Below are positions 1 to 13,210 of a stretch of 64,000 nucleotides of DNA, piece after piece; the first letter of the stretch is position 1; the number at the start of each line of letters is the position of its first letter. The translations under genes and the position numbers were made by a program. This stretch comes from an uncultured SAR86 cluster bacterium (GTDB lineage Bacteria > Pseudomonadota > Gammaproteobacteria > Magnimaribacterales > D2472), in assembly GCA_902557575.1 (NCBI GenBank), contig CACEAR010000001.1:186001-250000 (forward strand). The letters run 5' to 3'. The notes beneath the pieces are model-generated. The model searched no databases. It saw nothing but the letters and a program-made list of their open reading frames with translations, and was not told the DNA's origin.

Positions 1-294
1 GAAACCAAAGACCAAGAAAACCTTGAGCGACTTGCGAACGAGTGTAAGTACGAAGGCTATATAAAAAAACAACTACGAGAAATTAAAAGGAACGAAAAAA
101 ATCTAAAAAAAATTATACCCGAGACAATAAATTTCGTAGAGATAGAGGGGTTGTCAGCCGAAGTGAAAGAAAAACTCTCTGCAAGCAGGCCAAAAACAAT
201 CGGCGACGCTTCCAGAATAGAGGGAATAACACCAGCTGCAATAAGCTTAATTACTGTGGCAATTGCCAAAAACAGAAATAGAGATGTCACATAG
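1..294 (+). CDS. mnmG: tRNA modification enzyme MnmG (GidA), C-terminal fragment
   Basis: The first 97 codons are open from the window edge to TAG at 292-294 and encode the C-terminal domain of MnmG, which with MnmE makes the carboxymethylaminomethyl group on U34 of certain tRNAs. The visible signature is the KYEGYI stretch, then GLSAEVKEKL, RPKTIGDASRI and EGITPAAIS, which form the helical tail that contacts MnmE and tRNA in this family. The N-terminal FAD-binding part lies outside the window. The stop overlaps the start of rsmG by 11 nt, the usual mnmG-rsmG arrangement near the origin of gammaproteobacterial chromosomes. The identification is firm; only the fragment state limits it. Confidence 0.95.
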   Translation, partial: ETKDQENLERLANECKYEGYIKKQLREIKRNEKNLKKIIPETINFVEIEGLSAEVKEKLSASRPKTIGDASRIEGITPAAISLITVAIAKNRNRDVT

Positions 295-850
295 CGACAA
301 AATAGAACTCTTTAAAGAAGAAACAATTAAGTTCAACAGGAAGCACAATCTAATATCAAGAAAAAACACAGAGAAAATAATAGACGAGGCAATCGAAGAA
401 GCGACAGCTCTTACAAAACACCTAAAACAACATAAAAACATTTTAGATATAGGAACAGGGAGCGGGCTCCCCGGCATACCTCTTGCAATTTTTAACGAAA
501 ATAAAAACGTATATTTATCTGAAAAAAACAACAAAAAAAACTATCATTTAAAAAAAACAATTAAGCTGCTCGAAATAGAAAACGCAACAACTATCGGAAG
601 CGCCAACAAAAACACAAAAATAAACAAAAAAGTAGATTGTGTTGTCACCAAAGCGTTTGCCTCTACAAAAAAAACAATAGACTTAGCTAATAGTTTTTTA
701 GAAAAGCCTTTTACCCTAATGCTATTAAAAGGAAAGCTTAAAACCATCAACAAAGAGATCGCAGAAGCCAACATATCAAAAGAAAACTATGAAATAATAA
801 AAATAGAAAACCAAAAAGAAAAACACATACTAAAAATACAAAATGAATAA
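284..850 (+). CDS. rsmG: 16S rRNA (guanine527-N7)-methyltransferase RsmG (GidB)
   Basis: SAM-dependent methyltransferase that methylates G527 of 16S rRNA. The SAM-binding loop is visible as ILDIGTGSGLPGIPLAI in the first half, followed by an acidic strand end (YLSEK) and the family's LMLLKGK strand near the C-terminus. I chose ATG at 284 (188 aa); a TTG at 263 in the same frame would add seven residues inside mnmG and is less likely. The protein is slightly short against about 205 aa in enterobacteria. It overlaps mnmG by 11 nt and parA by 8 nt, so mnmG-rsmG-parA-parB are probably co-transcribed and translationally coupled. The coding sequence is very A-rich and lysine-rich. Confidence 0.93.
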   Translation: MSHSDKIELFKEETIKFNRKHNLISRKNTEKIIDEAIEEATALTKHLKQHKNILDIGTGSGLPGIPLAIFNENKNVYLSEKNNKKNYHLKKTIKLLEIENATTIGSANKNTKINKKVDCVVTKAFASTKKTIDLANSFLEKPFTLMLLKGKLKTINKEIAEANISKENYEIIKIENQKEKHILKIQNE

Positions 851-1604
851 AACCCTTGCCATTGCAAACCAAAAAGGCGGCGTAGGAAAAACAACAACAG
901 CTGTAAACTTAGCTGCAAGTTTAGCAGCAACTGGCAGAAAAACCCTCTTGATCGACATGGACCCACAAGGAAACGCCACATCCGCAGCAGGGGTTACAAA
1001 AAACGAGACAGACACCCTTTATGCAACCTATTTCGAGGGGAAAAACATCAAAGATGTAATTAAAGAAAGTAGAGACGGTTATTCAATTGTCCCCGGGGGG
1101 CAGGAGTTAATTGCGCTTGATGTTGATATAAGAGATAGCCACAAACAAGGCTTTCTCGCGTCACAACTTAACGAAGTCCAAAACATATATGACTATACAA
1201 TAATTGATACCCCACCAACCTTGAACCAACTAACGACAGAAGCCTTGCTTTCATCGGTAGGAACACTAATACCATTGCAATGTGAGTATTATTCACTTGA
1301 GGGGCTAACTGACCTAATTAATACCATAAACGCACTATCATCCAAAACCAACACCAACAACAGGGTGATTGGCATTATTAGAACAATGGTGGATATGAGA
1401 AACAATTTAGCAAAAGAGGTTTCGCGAGAGCTTGAGACACACTTCGAGAAAGTTTTATTTAATACACTAATACCAAGAAATGTTAAACTTGCTGAAGCTC
1501 CAAGCTTCGGAATTTCTGCGCTACAACACAAAGCAGATTCTTTTGGCGCAATGGCTTACCTAGCTCTAGCTGGTGAGCTAATTAGAAGAGTTGAAAATGA
1601 GTGA
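843..1604 (+). CDS. parA: Chromosome partitioning ATPase ParA (Soj)
   Basis: Deviant Walker-A ATPase that works with ParB and parS to segregate the origin region. The N-terminus (residues 4-20) contains KGGVGKTT with the signature lysine K11 and the P-loop lysine K16. The Walker A' motif is TLLIDMDPQGNAT, and YDYTIIDTPP is the Walker B region. The C-terminus carries the conserved VKLAEAPSFG element. At 253 aa it has the normal chromosomal Soj length without the N-terminal HTH extension of plasmid ParA proteins. It starts inside the end of rsmG and overlaps parB by 8 nt, a coupled pair. Confidence 0.96.
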   Translation: MNKTLAIANQKGGVGKTTTAVNLAASLAATGRKTLLIDMDPQGNATSAAGVTKNETDTLYATYFEGKNIKDVIKESRDGYSIVPGGQELIALDVDIRDSHKQGFLASQLNEVQNIYDYTIIDTPPTLNQLTTEALLSSVGTLIPLQCEYYSLEGLTDLINTINALSSKTNTNNRVIGIIRTMVDMRNNLAKEVSRELETHFEKVLFNTLIPRNVKLAEAPSFGISALQHKADSFGAMAYLALAGELIRRVENE

Positions 1605-2427
1605 TAACAAATCTTTAAACCGCGGACTTGATGCCCTTTTAGGCGATCAAAAACTTACTACAACAACAAAAGAAATCGACCTAGAAAAAATAACAGCTGG
1701 AAGGTATCAACCGCGACAAGAGTTTGATGATGTGAAAATTCAAGAACTTGCTGACTCAATCAAAAAACACGGAGTTTTATCTCCAATCTTGGTTCGAGAG
1801 GTTGGGCTTGATAAATTTGAGGTCATAGCTGGAGAGAGAAGAGTCAGAGCTTCAAAAATCGCAGGTTTAAAAACAATTCCTTCCCTTGTTAACCAAAAAG
1901 AAGATCAAGAAGCCCTTGAAGCTGCGCTTATTGAAAACCTGCAGAGAGAAGACTTAAACCCAGTTGAAGAAGCCAGGGGATATGACCGATTGAAAAGAGA
2001 GTTTGAATTAACGCAAGACGAAATTGCTAAAGCAACCGGTAAAGCAAGAAGCACAATAGCAAACTCCATGAGAATACTTTCTTTATCGCCAAAAATATTA
2101 GATATGATTTCTCAAGGATCTTTAGAGAAAGGGCACGCAAAGATTCTCTCAGGCTTGGAGACCGCAAAATCAGAACAACTAGCAGAAGTAATTTCGCAAA
2201 AAAGACTCACTGTGAGACAAGCTGAGGCATTACTAAAGCCAGTTAAAAAAACAACAAAAACAAAAGAAAAAGATAGAGACACACTAAATATAGAAGATGA
2301 AATTAGCGAAAACTTTGGACACAAAACAGAAATAGATACAAAAACAACCAAGACCGGTAAAGTATCAATTTTTTATCATTCACCAGATGAGCTGGAGACC
2401 ATAATTCAAAAACTTCTTAAACTTTAG
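1597..2427 (+). CDS. parB: Chromosome partitioning protein ParB (Spo0J)
   Basis: CTP-dependent DNA clamp that loads at parS and is moved by ParA. The N-terminal LNRGLDALLG is the ParA-interacting box. The N domain follows with QPRQEFDD and the CTP-binding box GERRVRASKIAG, then the ENLQREDLNPVEEARGY signature and an HTH centred on ELTQDEIAKATGKARSTIANSMR. A lysine-rich linker and a short dimerisation tail end the 276-aa protein. ATG at 1597 is preferred over TTG at 1591. I did not find a parS site by eye in this window, but an inexact search was not possible. Confidence 0.95.
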   Translation: MSDNKSLNRGLDALLGDQKLTTTTKEIDLEKITAGRYQPRQEFDDVKIQELADSIKKHGVLSPILVREVGLDKFEVIAGERRVRASKIAGLKTIPSLVNQKEDQEALEAALIENLQREDLNPVEEARGYDRLKREFELTQDEIAKATGKARSTIANSMRILSLSPKILDMISQGSLEKGHAKILSGLETAKSEQLAEVISQKRLTVRQAEALLKPVKKTTKTKEKDRDTLNIEDEISENFGHKTEIDTKTTKTGKVSIFYHSPDELETIIQKLLKL

Positions 2428-2435
2428 AATTATCC

Positions 2436-3357
<922 letters not shown>

Positions 3358-3377
3358 GTTTATAATTTATATTTTAA

Positions 3378-3617
<240 letters not shown>

Positions 3618-3623
3618 TCACAA

Positions 3624-4094
3624 ATGAATATAAACGCTACATTAATTTCACAAGCATTGATTTTTGCAGTGTTTGTTTACATTTGTTACAAATATATCTG
3701 GCCCCCAATTCTTTCTACCATGGAGGAGAGGGAAAATAAAATGGCTGCAGGTCTTGAAGCTGCAAAGCAGGCTGACGACTCCCTCGAGGAAGCTAAACTA
3801 ACCTATGAAAAAGAGTTAAAAGAAGCTAAAGAAGAAGCCGCAAACATTGTCGAAAAGGCCAACAAAAGATCTTCACAAATCTTAAATGATGCCAAAGTAA
3901 AAGCTGAAGCTGAGGCTGAAAAGATTATTGAATCAGGCTCCAAAAAGCTTGAAAATGAGGCAAACAAAACACGAGAAGAACTCAAACAACAACTTTCTTC
4001 TATCGTAGTCGAGACCGCATCAAAAATAATCGATGAAGAAATCGATGAGAAAAAACACGAAAACATTATTAAAAAAGCAGCCAAGGAAATTTAA
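3624..4094 (+). CDS. atpF: F0F1 ATP synthase subunit b
   Basis: Peripheral stalk subunit, 156 aa. One N-terminal membrane helix (roughly residues 7-27, ALIFAVFVYICYKYIWPPI) is followed by a long charged, alanine-rich coiled coil that reaches the F1 head. Length and layout match E. coli AtpF. It starts six nt after atpE and abuts atpH, whose ATG follows the atpF stop directly. Confidence 0.95.
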   Translation: MNINATLISQALIFAVFVYICYKYIWPPILSTMEERENKMAAGLEAAKQADDSLEEAKLTYEKELKEAKEEAANIVEKANKRSSQILNDAKVKAEAEAEKIIESGSKKLENEANKTREELKQQLSSIVVETASKIIDEEIDEKKHENIIKKAAKEI

Positions 4095-4628
4095 ATGTAC
4101 GACCTAAAGCCACAAGCAAGACCTTATGCAAAAGCAGCATTTCTTGCAGCGGTGGAAGAGGGTCAAATAAATGAGATGTTTGGCGATTTAAAAGTTCTTT
4201 CTGAGGCTTGTTCAGATTCAAGTATCAACAAACTTATTGAAAGCCCAGAAGAAAAATCAGTAGTTGTATCAACTCTAAAAGGCTTATTCTCTAACCAACC
4301 AGTTAAACTTACTGAAAACTTGTTAGATATTCTCGGAGAGAATGACAGACTAAACTTACTTGCAGCTGTTGCTGAGATTTATGAGGATTTAATGCTCAAG
4401 CACAATGAAAGCAAAGTTATAGAGGTTGCAACTCCTAACAATGTCTCAGACGCAACAAAGGAAATTATCCTTAATAAATTACAAGAGAAACATGGAGACG
4501 GCTCAACTATATCCTTTATAAACGATTCAGACTTAAAAGCAGGATTTGTTGTAAAGATCGGAGACGAGGTGTTGGACTTATCCATAAAAGGAAGAATCAA
4601 AAAATTAATTAATCAATTAAATATATAA
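4095..4628 (+). CDS. atpH: F0F1 ATP synthase subunit delta
   Basis: 177-aa peripheral-stalk subunit that joins subunit b to the top of the alpha/beta hexamer. The N-terminal helical domain begins with ARPYAKAAFLAA, the OSCP/delta signature. The C-terminal domain ends with DLKAGFVVKIGDEVLDLSIKGRIKKL, where the conserved G-D-x-V-x-D-x-S-x-x-x-R-L-x-x-L pattern is visible. Position between atpF and atpA confirms the call. Confidence 0.95.
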   Translation: MYDLKPQARPYAKAAFLAAVEEGQINEMFGDLKVLSEACSDSSINKLIESPEEKSVVVSTLKGLFSNQPVKLTENLLDILGENDRLNLLAAVAEIYEDLMLKHNESKVIEVATPNNVSDATKEIILNKLQEKHGDGSTISFINDSDLKAGFVVKIGDEVLDLSIKGRIKKLINQLNI

Positions 4629-4637
4629 GGTGAAAAT

Positions 4638-6182
4638 ATGAGCGGACTAAACCCATCTGAAATTTCAAGTGTTCTCAAGGACAAAATTTCAGGGCTTGAT
4701 CTAAAGGCTGAAACCAAAAACGAAGGAACCATTGTCAATGTTTCTGATGGAATTATCAGAATACACGGAATGGGCGATGTTATGTATGGTGAGCTCGTAG
4801 AGTTTGAAAATGGTGTTTTTGGACTTGCACTTAACTTAGAGCAAGACTCTGTCGGTGTTGTTGTCCTTGGTGATTACCTTGGGCTAAGTGAAGGGCAAAA
4901 AGTTACATGTACAGGTAAGATCTTAGAGGTTCCTGTAGGTGAGGAAATGCTCGGGCGAGTTGTTGACGCTCTAGGAAATCCAATCGATGGAAAGGGGGAA
5001 CTTAAAACAAAACAAACTGCTCCTATTGAAGTAGTTGCGCCAGGGGTTATTGCCAGACAATCAGTTGATCAACCAGTGCAAATTGGACTTAAATCAATCG
5101 ATGCAATGGTTCCAATAGGAAGAGGCCAAAGAGAGCTCATTATTGGTGATAGACAAACTGGAAAAACAGCTGTAGCAATTGACGCAATAATTAATCAAAA
5201 AGGCACAGGAATTAAATGTATTTATGTAGCTATCGGTCAAAAACAATCAACAATAGCTAATGTCGTAGCAAAACTTGAAGAGTATGGAGCAATGGAGCAC
5301 ACAATTGTTGTTTCAGCGGCTGCCGCTGACCCAGCTGCGATGCAATACCTCTCAGCATATTCAGGTTGTGCAATGGGAGAATATTTTAGAGATACAGGGC
5401 AGGATGCATTAATTGTTTACGATGATTTGTCAAAGCAAGCAGTTGCTTACAGAGAGATATCACTATTGCTTAGAAGGCCTCCAGGTAGAGAAGCTTTCCC
5501 TGGAGATGTTTTTTATCTTCACTCAAGACTTTTAGAGAGAGCAGCTAGAGTAAATGCGGAATACGTAGAAAAAATTACAGAAGGAAAGGTAAAAGGCAAA
5601 ACAGGATCTCTAACAGCCTTACCAATTATTGAAACACAAGCCGGAGATGTATCTGCTTTTGTTCCAACGAATGTAATTTCAATTACCGACGGGCAGATAT
5701 TTTTAGAAACAGATCTTTTTAATTCAGGCGTTAGACCAGCTATTGATCCAGGGCTTTCTGTATCAAGAGTTGGTGGAGCCGCACAAACCAAGATAATTAA
5801 AAAGCTTAGTGGTGGAATTAGAACAGACCTTGCTCAATACAGAGAGCTTGCGGCATTCTCACAGTTTGCATCTGATCTAGATGACGCTACAAAAGAACAA
5901 TTAGAACACGGTAAACGAATTACTGAGCTTCTAAAACAAAAACAATACTCTCCAATGAGTGTTGCTGACCAAGCTATGAGCTTATATGCAGCTGATAAAG
6001 GCTATATGAAGGACGTTGATATAGATAAAGTGGGCGACTTCGAATCAGCTTTATTAGCTTATTTTGAATCAGAAAAATCAGATCTAAAAAAGCAAATCAA
6101 CGATACTGGAGACTGGGATGACGATATTGAAAACCAGTTTAAGGAATTAGTTGAGGACTTTAAGAAAACACAAACATATTAA
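4638..6182 (+). CDS. atpA: F0F1 ATP synthase subunit alpha
   Basis: Non-catalytic nucleotide-binding subunit of F1, 514 aa, the normal length. The Walker A loop GDRQTGKTA is near residue 170 and is followed by [16 protein letters not shown] (Walker B region). The arginine finger lies in the [14 protein letters not shown] signature. The N-terminal helix (residues 1-25) binds subunit delta in this family. It is preceded by a ribosome site AAGGTGA and followed after three nt by atpG. Confidence 0.98.
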   Translation: MSGLNPSEISSVLKDKISGLDLKAETKNEGTIVNVSDGIIRIHGMGDVMYGELVEFENGVFGLALNLEQDSVGVVVLGDYLGLSEGQKVTCTGKILEVPVGEEMLGRVVDALGNPIDGKGELKTKQTAPIEVVAPGVIARQSVDQPVQIGLKSIDAMVPIGRGQRELIIGDRQTGKTAVAIDAIINQKGTGIKCIYVAIGQKQSTIANVVAKLEEYGAMEHTIVVSAAAADPAAMQYLSAYSGCAMGEYFRDTGQDALIVYDDLSKQAVAYREISLLLRRPPGREAFPGDVFYLHSRLLERAARVNAEYVEKITEGKVKGKTGSLTALPIIETQAGDVSAFVPTNVISITDGQIFLETDLFNSGVRPAIDPGLSVSRVGGAAQTKIIKKLSGGIRTDLAQYRELAAFSQFASDLDDATKEQLEHGKRITELLKQKQYSPMSVADQAMSLYAADKGYMKDVDIDKVGDFESALLAYFESEKSDLKKQINDTGDWDDDIENQFKELVEDFKKTQTY

Positions 6183-6185
6183 GAG

Positions 6186-8853
<2,668 letters not shown>

Positions 8854-8876
8854 CATAGGTTAAAAGACCTATTAAA

Positions 8877-10229
8877 TTGGATATTCACACAATTATATTA
8901 GCCGGCGGTAAAGGCACCAGAATGCTTTCACAAAAAGCGAAAGTTCTCCAAGTACTTGGCGGAATAACAATGCTTAATCATGTTATGACAGCTGCTAATA
9001 AAATCTCTAACAAAATTTCTGTGGTTGTCGGCTTTGATAAAGAGGGAGTTGAAGAAGAAATAAAAAAAATTGGCATTAATGCAGATACTTTTCTTCAAAA
9101 AGAACAAATTGGCACTGCTGATGCGGTAAAAACAACATTAAAAGACATAGATAAAAATGAAAAAATCCTAATATTGTATGGGGATGTCCCCCTAATTAAA
9201 GAAGAAACCCTTAAAAAACTCTGTAATCAAGAATCTGATCTATCAATATTAACAACAAACTTAGAAAATCCAACAGGTTATGGCAGGACATTGAAAGATA
9301 AAGAAAATAATGTTCTTGGGATTATAGAAGAGAAGGATGCTGACTCAGAACAGAAGAAAATAAAAGAAATTTTCACAGGAATTTTGGTTGCGAAAGGCAG
9401 TGTTTTAAAGAAATATATCCCAGAGATTAACAATAATAACTCAGCCAAAGAATTTTATTTAACTGACTTAATTAGCATTGCTCACAAAAATGGGTTTAAA
9501 ATTAATACATTAAGCTCTTCAAATGAAGAGACAGCTGGAGCAAATAATCGCTCAGAGCAAGAGGAGCTAGAGAAGACTTTAAGAAAAATGAAATCAGAAG
9601 ATTTACTAAGAAACGGAGCAACGCTTTTAGATAAAAGCAGGGTTGATGTTCGCGGAGAGGTTAAAATAGGATCCGATTGCGTAATAGACGTTAATGTAAT
9701 TTTTGAAGGGCATGTTGAGCTTGGAAACAATGTTGAAATCGGAGCTAACACCATAATTTGCAACACAAAGATAGGTGATGATACAAAAATACTTCCGTTT
9801 TCACACGTTGATGCATCCCAGATAGGACCAAGGTGCTCAATAGGCCCATATGCAAGATTAAGAGAGGGAAGCGTAATAATGGATGGCGCAAGAATAGGTA
9901 ACTTTGTTGAAACAAAAAAGACAAGTCTAGGAAGAGACTCAAAAGCAAATCATTTTACGTACCTTGGGGACGCTGAAGTTGGAGACGAGGTTAATATTGG
10001 GGCAGGAACCATAACCTGCAATTATGATGGAAAAGATAAACATAAAACAAACATTGGCAATAATTCTTTTGTTGGCACGAACTCGTCCTTAGTTGCCCCA
10101 GTAACTATTGGGAAAAATGCATATGTGGGAGCAGGATCAACTATTACAAAAGATATACCAGACAATGCTTTAGGTGTTGGAAGAGGTAAACAAAAGAACA
10201 AAGAGAACTGGTCAAAGACTAAGAAATAA
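8877..10229 (+). CDS. glmU: Bifunctional UDP-GlcNAc pyrophosphorylase / glucosamine-1-phosphate acetyltransferase
   Basis: Makes UDP-N-acetylglucosamine for peptidoglycan and lipopolysaccharide. The N-terminal uridylyltransferase domain starts with ILAGGKGTRM and has LYGDVPLI and GRTLKDKENNVLGIIEEKDA. The C-terminal half is a left-handed beta helix of hexapeptide repeats with GPYARLREGS, NHFTYLGDAEVG and GAGTITCNYDGKDKHKT, the acetyltransferase active-site region. The start is TTG at 8877, directly before the conserved IHTIILAGGKG; no ATG exists upstream in frame. The loop after GTRM reads AKVLQ instead of the usual PKVLH. At 450 aa it is of normal length and ends two nt before glmS. Confidence 0.96.
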   Translation: MDIHTIILAGGKGTRMLSQKAKVLQVLGGITMLNHVMTAANKISNKISVVVGFDKEGVEEEIKKIGINADTFLQKEQIGTADAVKTTLKDIDKNEKILILYGDVPLIKEETLKKLCNQESDLSILTTNLENPTGYGRTLKDKENNVLGIIEEKDADSEQKKIKEIFTGILVAKGSVLKKYIPEINNNNSAKEFYLTDLISIAHKNGFKINTLSSSNEETAGANNRSEQEELEKTLRKMKSEDLLRNGATLLDKSRVDVRGEVKIGSDCVIDVNVIFEGHVELGNNVEIGANTIICNTKIGDDTKILPFSHVDASQIGPRCSIGPYARLREGSVIMDGARIGNFVETKKTSLGRDSKANHFTYLGDAEVGDEVNIGAGTITCNYDGKDKHKTNIGNNSFVGTNSSLVAPVTIGKNAYVGAGSTITKDIPDNALGVGRGKQKNKENWSKTKK

Positions 10230-10231
10230 CT

Positions 10232-12058
10232 ATGTGTGGAATTATTGGAGCAACCTCATCGAGGAGTGTAGGTAAGATCTTAATAAAAGGTCTTCATGCT
10301 ATGGAATATAGGGGTTATGACTCAGCAGGCGTTGCTCTCAACCAAGACAATGAAGTCTTCAGACTTAGATCATTAGGAAAGGTTTCATCCCTTGAAGAGC
10401 TAATGGTCAATAATAAGCCAAAAGCAAATTCTGGAATAGCTCATACAAGATGGGCAACTCACGGGGCCCCATCAGAGGAAAACGCTCACCCTCATGGCTC
10501 ACATAATGAAATCTATATTGTTCATAATGGAATAATAGAAAACCATGATGAAATTAGAGATAAACTTAAAAACAAAGGTTATGACATTGCTTCTGAAACT
10601 GATTCCGAGCTTATAGCTCATTTAATCTACTTAAATAAAACAGACTCACTCTCAACTCTTGAGGCCCTAATAAATGCTACCAAAGAACTTAAAGGAGCTT
10701 TTTCAATAGCTGCCATATCATCAAAAGAAAAAGGCAAAATATATGCAGCTAAACAAAAGAGCCCACTATTGATTGGAAAAGGTATTGAAGAAAACTTTAT
10801 TGCATCAGACCCATTAGCGATTGCCAATATAACCGAAAAGTTTTATCTGCTGGAAGATGGAGACTTTGCAGAAATTACAGAAAATGACATTAAAATTTTT
10901 AACAGTAATGGTGAACCCGTCCAAAGAGAAGAGACAAAAATAGATGCAACACCAACATCGACAAACAAAGGCAACCACTCACACTTCATGGAAAAAGAGA
11001 TTTATGAGCAACCAGATGCACTAGGAAACACTATAAACGGTAGACTTGGTGAAAATGATGTCTTAGATAATATTTTTGGTTTAGGTTCTAGTGATGCATT
11101 CGAAGGTGTAAAAAGGATTCAGTTTGTGGCATGTGGCACCAGTCTTCATGCAGCAAAAACTGCCAGAAAGTGGTTTGAAGACATATGTGAAATTCCTTGC
11201 TATGTAGATTTTGCAAGTGAGTACAGATACAGGAATCCAATCGTTGAAGAAAATACCCTCTTTGTAACAATATCTCAGTCTGGTGAGACAGCTGACACAC
11301 TAGCTGCTTTAGAATATGCGCGAGCTGAAAAGTATATTGGTATCGTGACAATATGTAATGTTCCAACAAGTACCATGGCGAGAGAAGCTGATTGGAAGAT
11401 ATTCACTAATGCAGGGCCTGAAATAGGAGTTGCATCAACTAAAGCTTTTACCACTCAATTAGCTGCTTTGCTGATGCTCGCTCTATCAATTGCAAAATGC
11501 CAAGATAAAAATGCTGATAAAAGAAAACAAGCAACACAAGAACTAAGGGAAACCCCAGCATTGGTTGACCAAACTTTTAATTTGAAGGAAAACATTTCAC
11601 AAATAACACAAAACATCTCGACGAAGCACAACGCATTGTTTTTAGGAAGAGGAATGTATTTCTCCATCGCACAAGAGGGAGCACTTAAATTAAAAGAAAT
11701 ATCCTATATTCATGCTGAAGCATATCCAGCAGGAGAGCTAAAGCATGGACCTTTAGCCTTGGTTGATGAGCAAATTCCAGTTATAGCTCTTGCTCCTGAG
11801 GATAGCTTGGTTGAGAAACTTTTATCAAACCTCGAGGAGGTAAAAGCTAGAGGGGGGACCCTATATGTTTTTGGAAATGCGAACTCAACTATTGAGATAA
11901 GTAAGGGAAAATTTATAAATATGCCTGATTGCGGAGATTACAATGCACCAATTATTTACACCATACCACTGCAAATACTGGCCTATGAAGTAGCTTGCCT
12001 AAGAGGGACAGACGTAGACCAACCAAGGAATTTAGCTAAATCAGTCACGGTCGAATAG
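10232..12058 (+). CDS. glmS: Glutamine-fructose-6-phosphate aminotransferase (isomerizing)
   Basis: First committed step of amino-sugar synthesis: fructose-6-phosphate plus glutamine gives glucosamine-6-phosphate. The N-terminal MCGIIGA supplies the Cys nucleophile of the glutaminase domain. AMEYRGYDSAG and HTRWATHG follow, then two SIS domains (VACGTSLHAAKTARKW and GRGMYFSIAQEGALKLKEISY). The protein ends RNLAKSVTVE, the universal GlmS tail whose codons are the TnsD target of Tn7. It is 608 aa. No glmS ribozyme precedes it: only two nt separate it from glmU. Accessory DNA starts right after the stop. Confidence 0.98.
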   Translation: MCGIIGATSSRSVGKILIKGLHAMEYRGYDSAGVALNQDNEVFRLRSLGKVSSLEELMVNNKPKANSGIAHTRWATHGAPSEENAHPHGSHNEIYIVHNGIIENHDEIRDKLKNKGYDIASETDSELIAHLIYLNKTDSLSTLEALINATKELKGAFSIAAISSKEKGKIYAAKQKSPLLIGKGIEENFIASDPLAIANITEKFYLLEDGDFAEITENDIKIFNSNGEPVQREETKIDATPTSTNKGNHSHFMEKEIYEQPDALGNTINGRLGENDVLDNIFGLGSSDAFEGVKRIQFVACGTSLHAAKTARKWFEDICEIPCYVDFASEYRYRNPIVEENTLFVTISQSGETADTLAALEYARAEKYIGIVTICNVPTSTMAREADWKIFTNAGPEIGVASTKAFTTQLAALLMLALSIAKCQDKNADKRKQATQELRETPALVDQTFNLKENISQITQNISTKHNALFLGRGMYFSIAQEGALKLKEISYIHAEAYPAGELKHGPLALVDEQIPVIALAPEDSLVEKLLSNLEEVKARGGTLYVFGNANSTIEISKGKFINMPDCGDYNAPIIYTIPLQILAYEVACLRGTDVDQPRNLAKSVTVE

Positions 12059-12059
12059 A
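12044..12059 (+). repeat. glmS 3'-end repeat, copy 0 (native end of glmS)
   Basis: GTCACGGTCGAATAGA encodes the last GlmS codons V-T-V-E-stop. Two near-identical copies, at 15268-15283 and 17027-17042 in the same orientation, flank accessory gene blocks. This native copy differs from them by two and three bases, and most differences are at third codon positions. Confidence 0.8.
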
Positions 12060-12060
12060 T

Positions 12061-12870
12061 TTAACCCAACTCTGCAATTAGTGGTGAGTGATCGCTAATT
12101 TTTCTTGTTCTTGGTTCTTGATCATAAAACACATTATCAACTCTCATATTAGATGAACAGAAAATATGATCATATCTTCTGCCAACACCCTTATTAGTAA
12201 ACCAACTAAAAGACTCTTTCTCATAACCATGTTGAGATCTAAATACATCCTTCATGTCTAAATCTGTATGATTTTCAATAATGTTTCTTTCAGCAAGATC
12301 CCATCTTTCACCAGTACACTCATCCTTCCACTTGGGATTAACAGCAATTCTTACTTTCCCATTTGAGTTTACTTTTTGACCCCAGGTTATAACTTCACCA
12401 GACATCAACTCTTGTTTTGGTGAATTAAAGTCGCCAGTCAGTATCATATTCTTAACACCCCTTTGTGATAGAAATTTATACAGACCCTCAAAGTGTTCAA
12501 CTTTAATAACTCCATTCGATGACCCTGGTGGAACATGGGTAGTGTGAACTTCATAATCCTGTATAGAACAAGATAAAACCCTTTCAGGAAAAGGAACTGG
12601 AGCAAACTCCTCTATATTAATAATAGGACTTTTAGAGATTATTATTTGACCATATTTTCTTTTATTCACTAATACAGACTTATCTTTAACCAAGTCGAAA
12701 GAACATATAACACTCTCATTGGCAAAATAGTCTTTTATAAAACCCTCTGAACCTAAAAGAACTTCTTGAAGTGTGATTATGTCAAAGTCTCCTTTTCTCA
12801 AATAATCACATTGTTCAGTTAAATCTTTTTTATTTGTTCGTGAATTTAAATTCCAAGTTATTACTCTCAT
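12061..12870 (-). CDS. Endonuclease/exonuclease/phosphatase (EEP) family protein
   Basis: A 269-aa protein with the full set of EEP-fold signatures: ITWNLNSR at the N-terminus, DIITLQEVLL with the metal-binding glutamate, THVPPGSS, LTGDFNSPK with the catalytic Asp and Asn, and KISDHSPLIAEL with the C-terminal Asp-His pair. Members hydrolyse phosphodiesters in DNA, RNA, inositol phosphates or lipids; the sequence alone does not say which. There is no signal peptide. It converges on glmS, its stop lying two nt from the glmS stop, and is the first gene of the accessory block. Confidence 0.8.
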   Translation of the reverse strand: MRVITWNLNSRTNKKDLTEQCDYLRKGDFDIITLQEVLLGSEGFIKDYFANESVICSFDLVKDKSVLVNKRKYGQIIISKSPIINIEEFAPVPFPERVLSCSIQDYEVHTTHVPPGSSNGVIKVEHFEGLYKFLSQRGVKNMILTGDFNSPKQELMSGEVITWGQKVNSNGKVRIAVNPKWKDECTGERWDLAERNIIENHTDLDMKDVFRSQHGYEKESFSWFTNKGVGRRYDHIFCSSNMRVDNVFYDQEPRTRKISDHSPLIAELG

Positions 12871-12984
12871 AAAAACATTCTAACTTATGCGATAATCAAT
12901 AAATGTTAAATATTGGGTGGGTTAAGAACAATCCGTTGCTTTTGAATAGATCAAGATGCACAATTTTTATATAGGGAGAAGAAA

Positions 12985-13149
12985 ATGAGATTTAGCATTT
13001 CGACAATAATTGGAATTATTTTGGGCGTATCTACATTCATGTTTTTTGTTTCTAATGTAAGACCAGTGGGTTGGTTTGACTCGTTAGTAGGCATGATATT
13101 GGGCGTGGTAGTTTTTATAGTTGTTAAAAACTTTAAAGGGTTTAAGTAA
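12985..13149 (+). CDS. Small membrane protein, 54 aa
   Basis: Starts at ATG behind a strong ribosome site (AGGGAGAAG, spacing 3-5 nt). It encodes two hydrophobic segments (about residues 5-22 and 33-47) separated by the short loop VRPVGWFDS and ends in a lysine-rich tail. The gene is isolated between the divergent EEP gene and the DNA methyltransferase. I do not recognise a family. The ribosome site and clean two-helix pattern make it likely to be real. Confidence 0.6.
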   Translation: MRFSISTIIGIILGVSTFMFFVSNVRPVGWFDSLVGMILGVVVFIVVKNFKGFK

Positions 13150-13210
13150 AACAACCTTTTGACATAATAAGTTACAATTAATTTTAGACCATCAATATTA
13201 AATAATTGAA

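Noticed and set aside
10230-10231. Possible glmS ribozyme
   Set aside because: Only two nt separate glmU from glmS, so there is no room for one.
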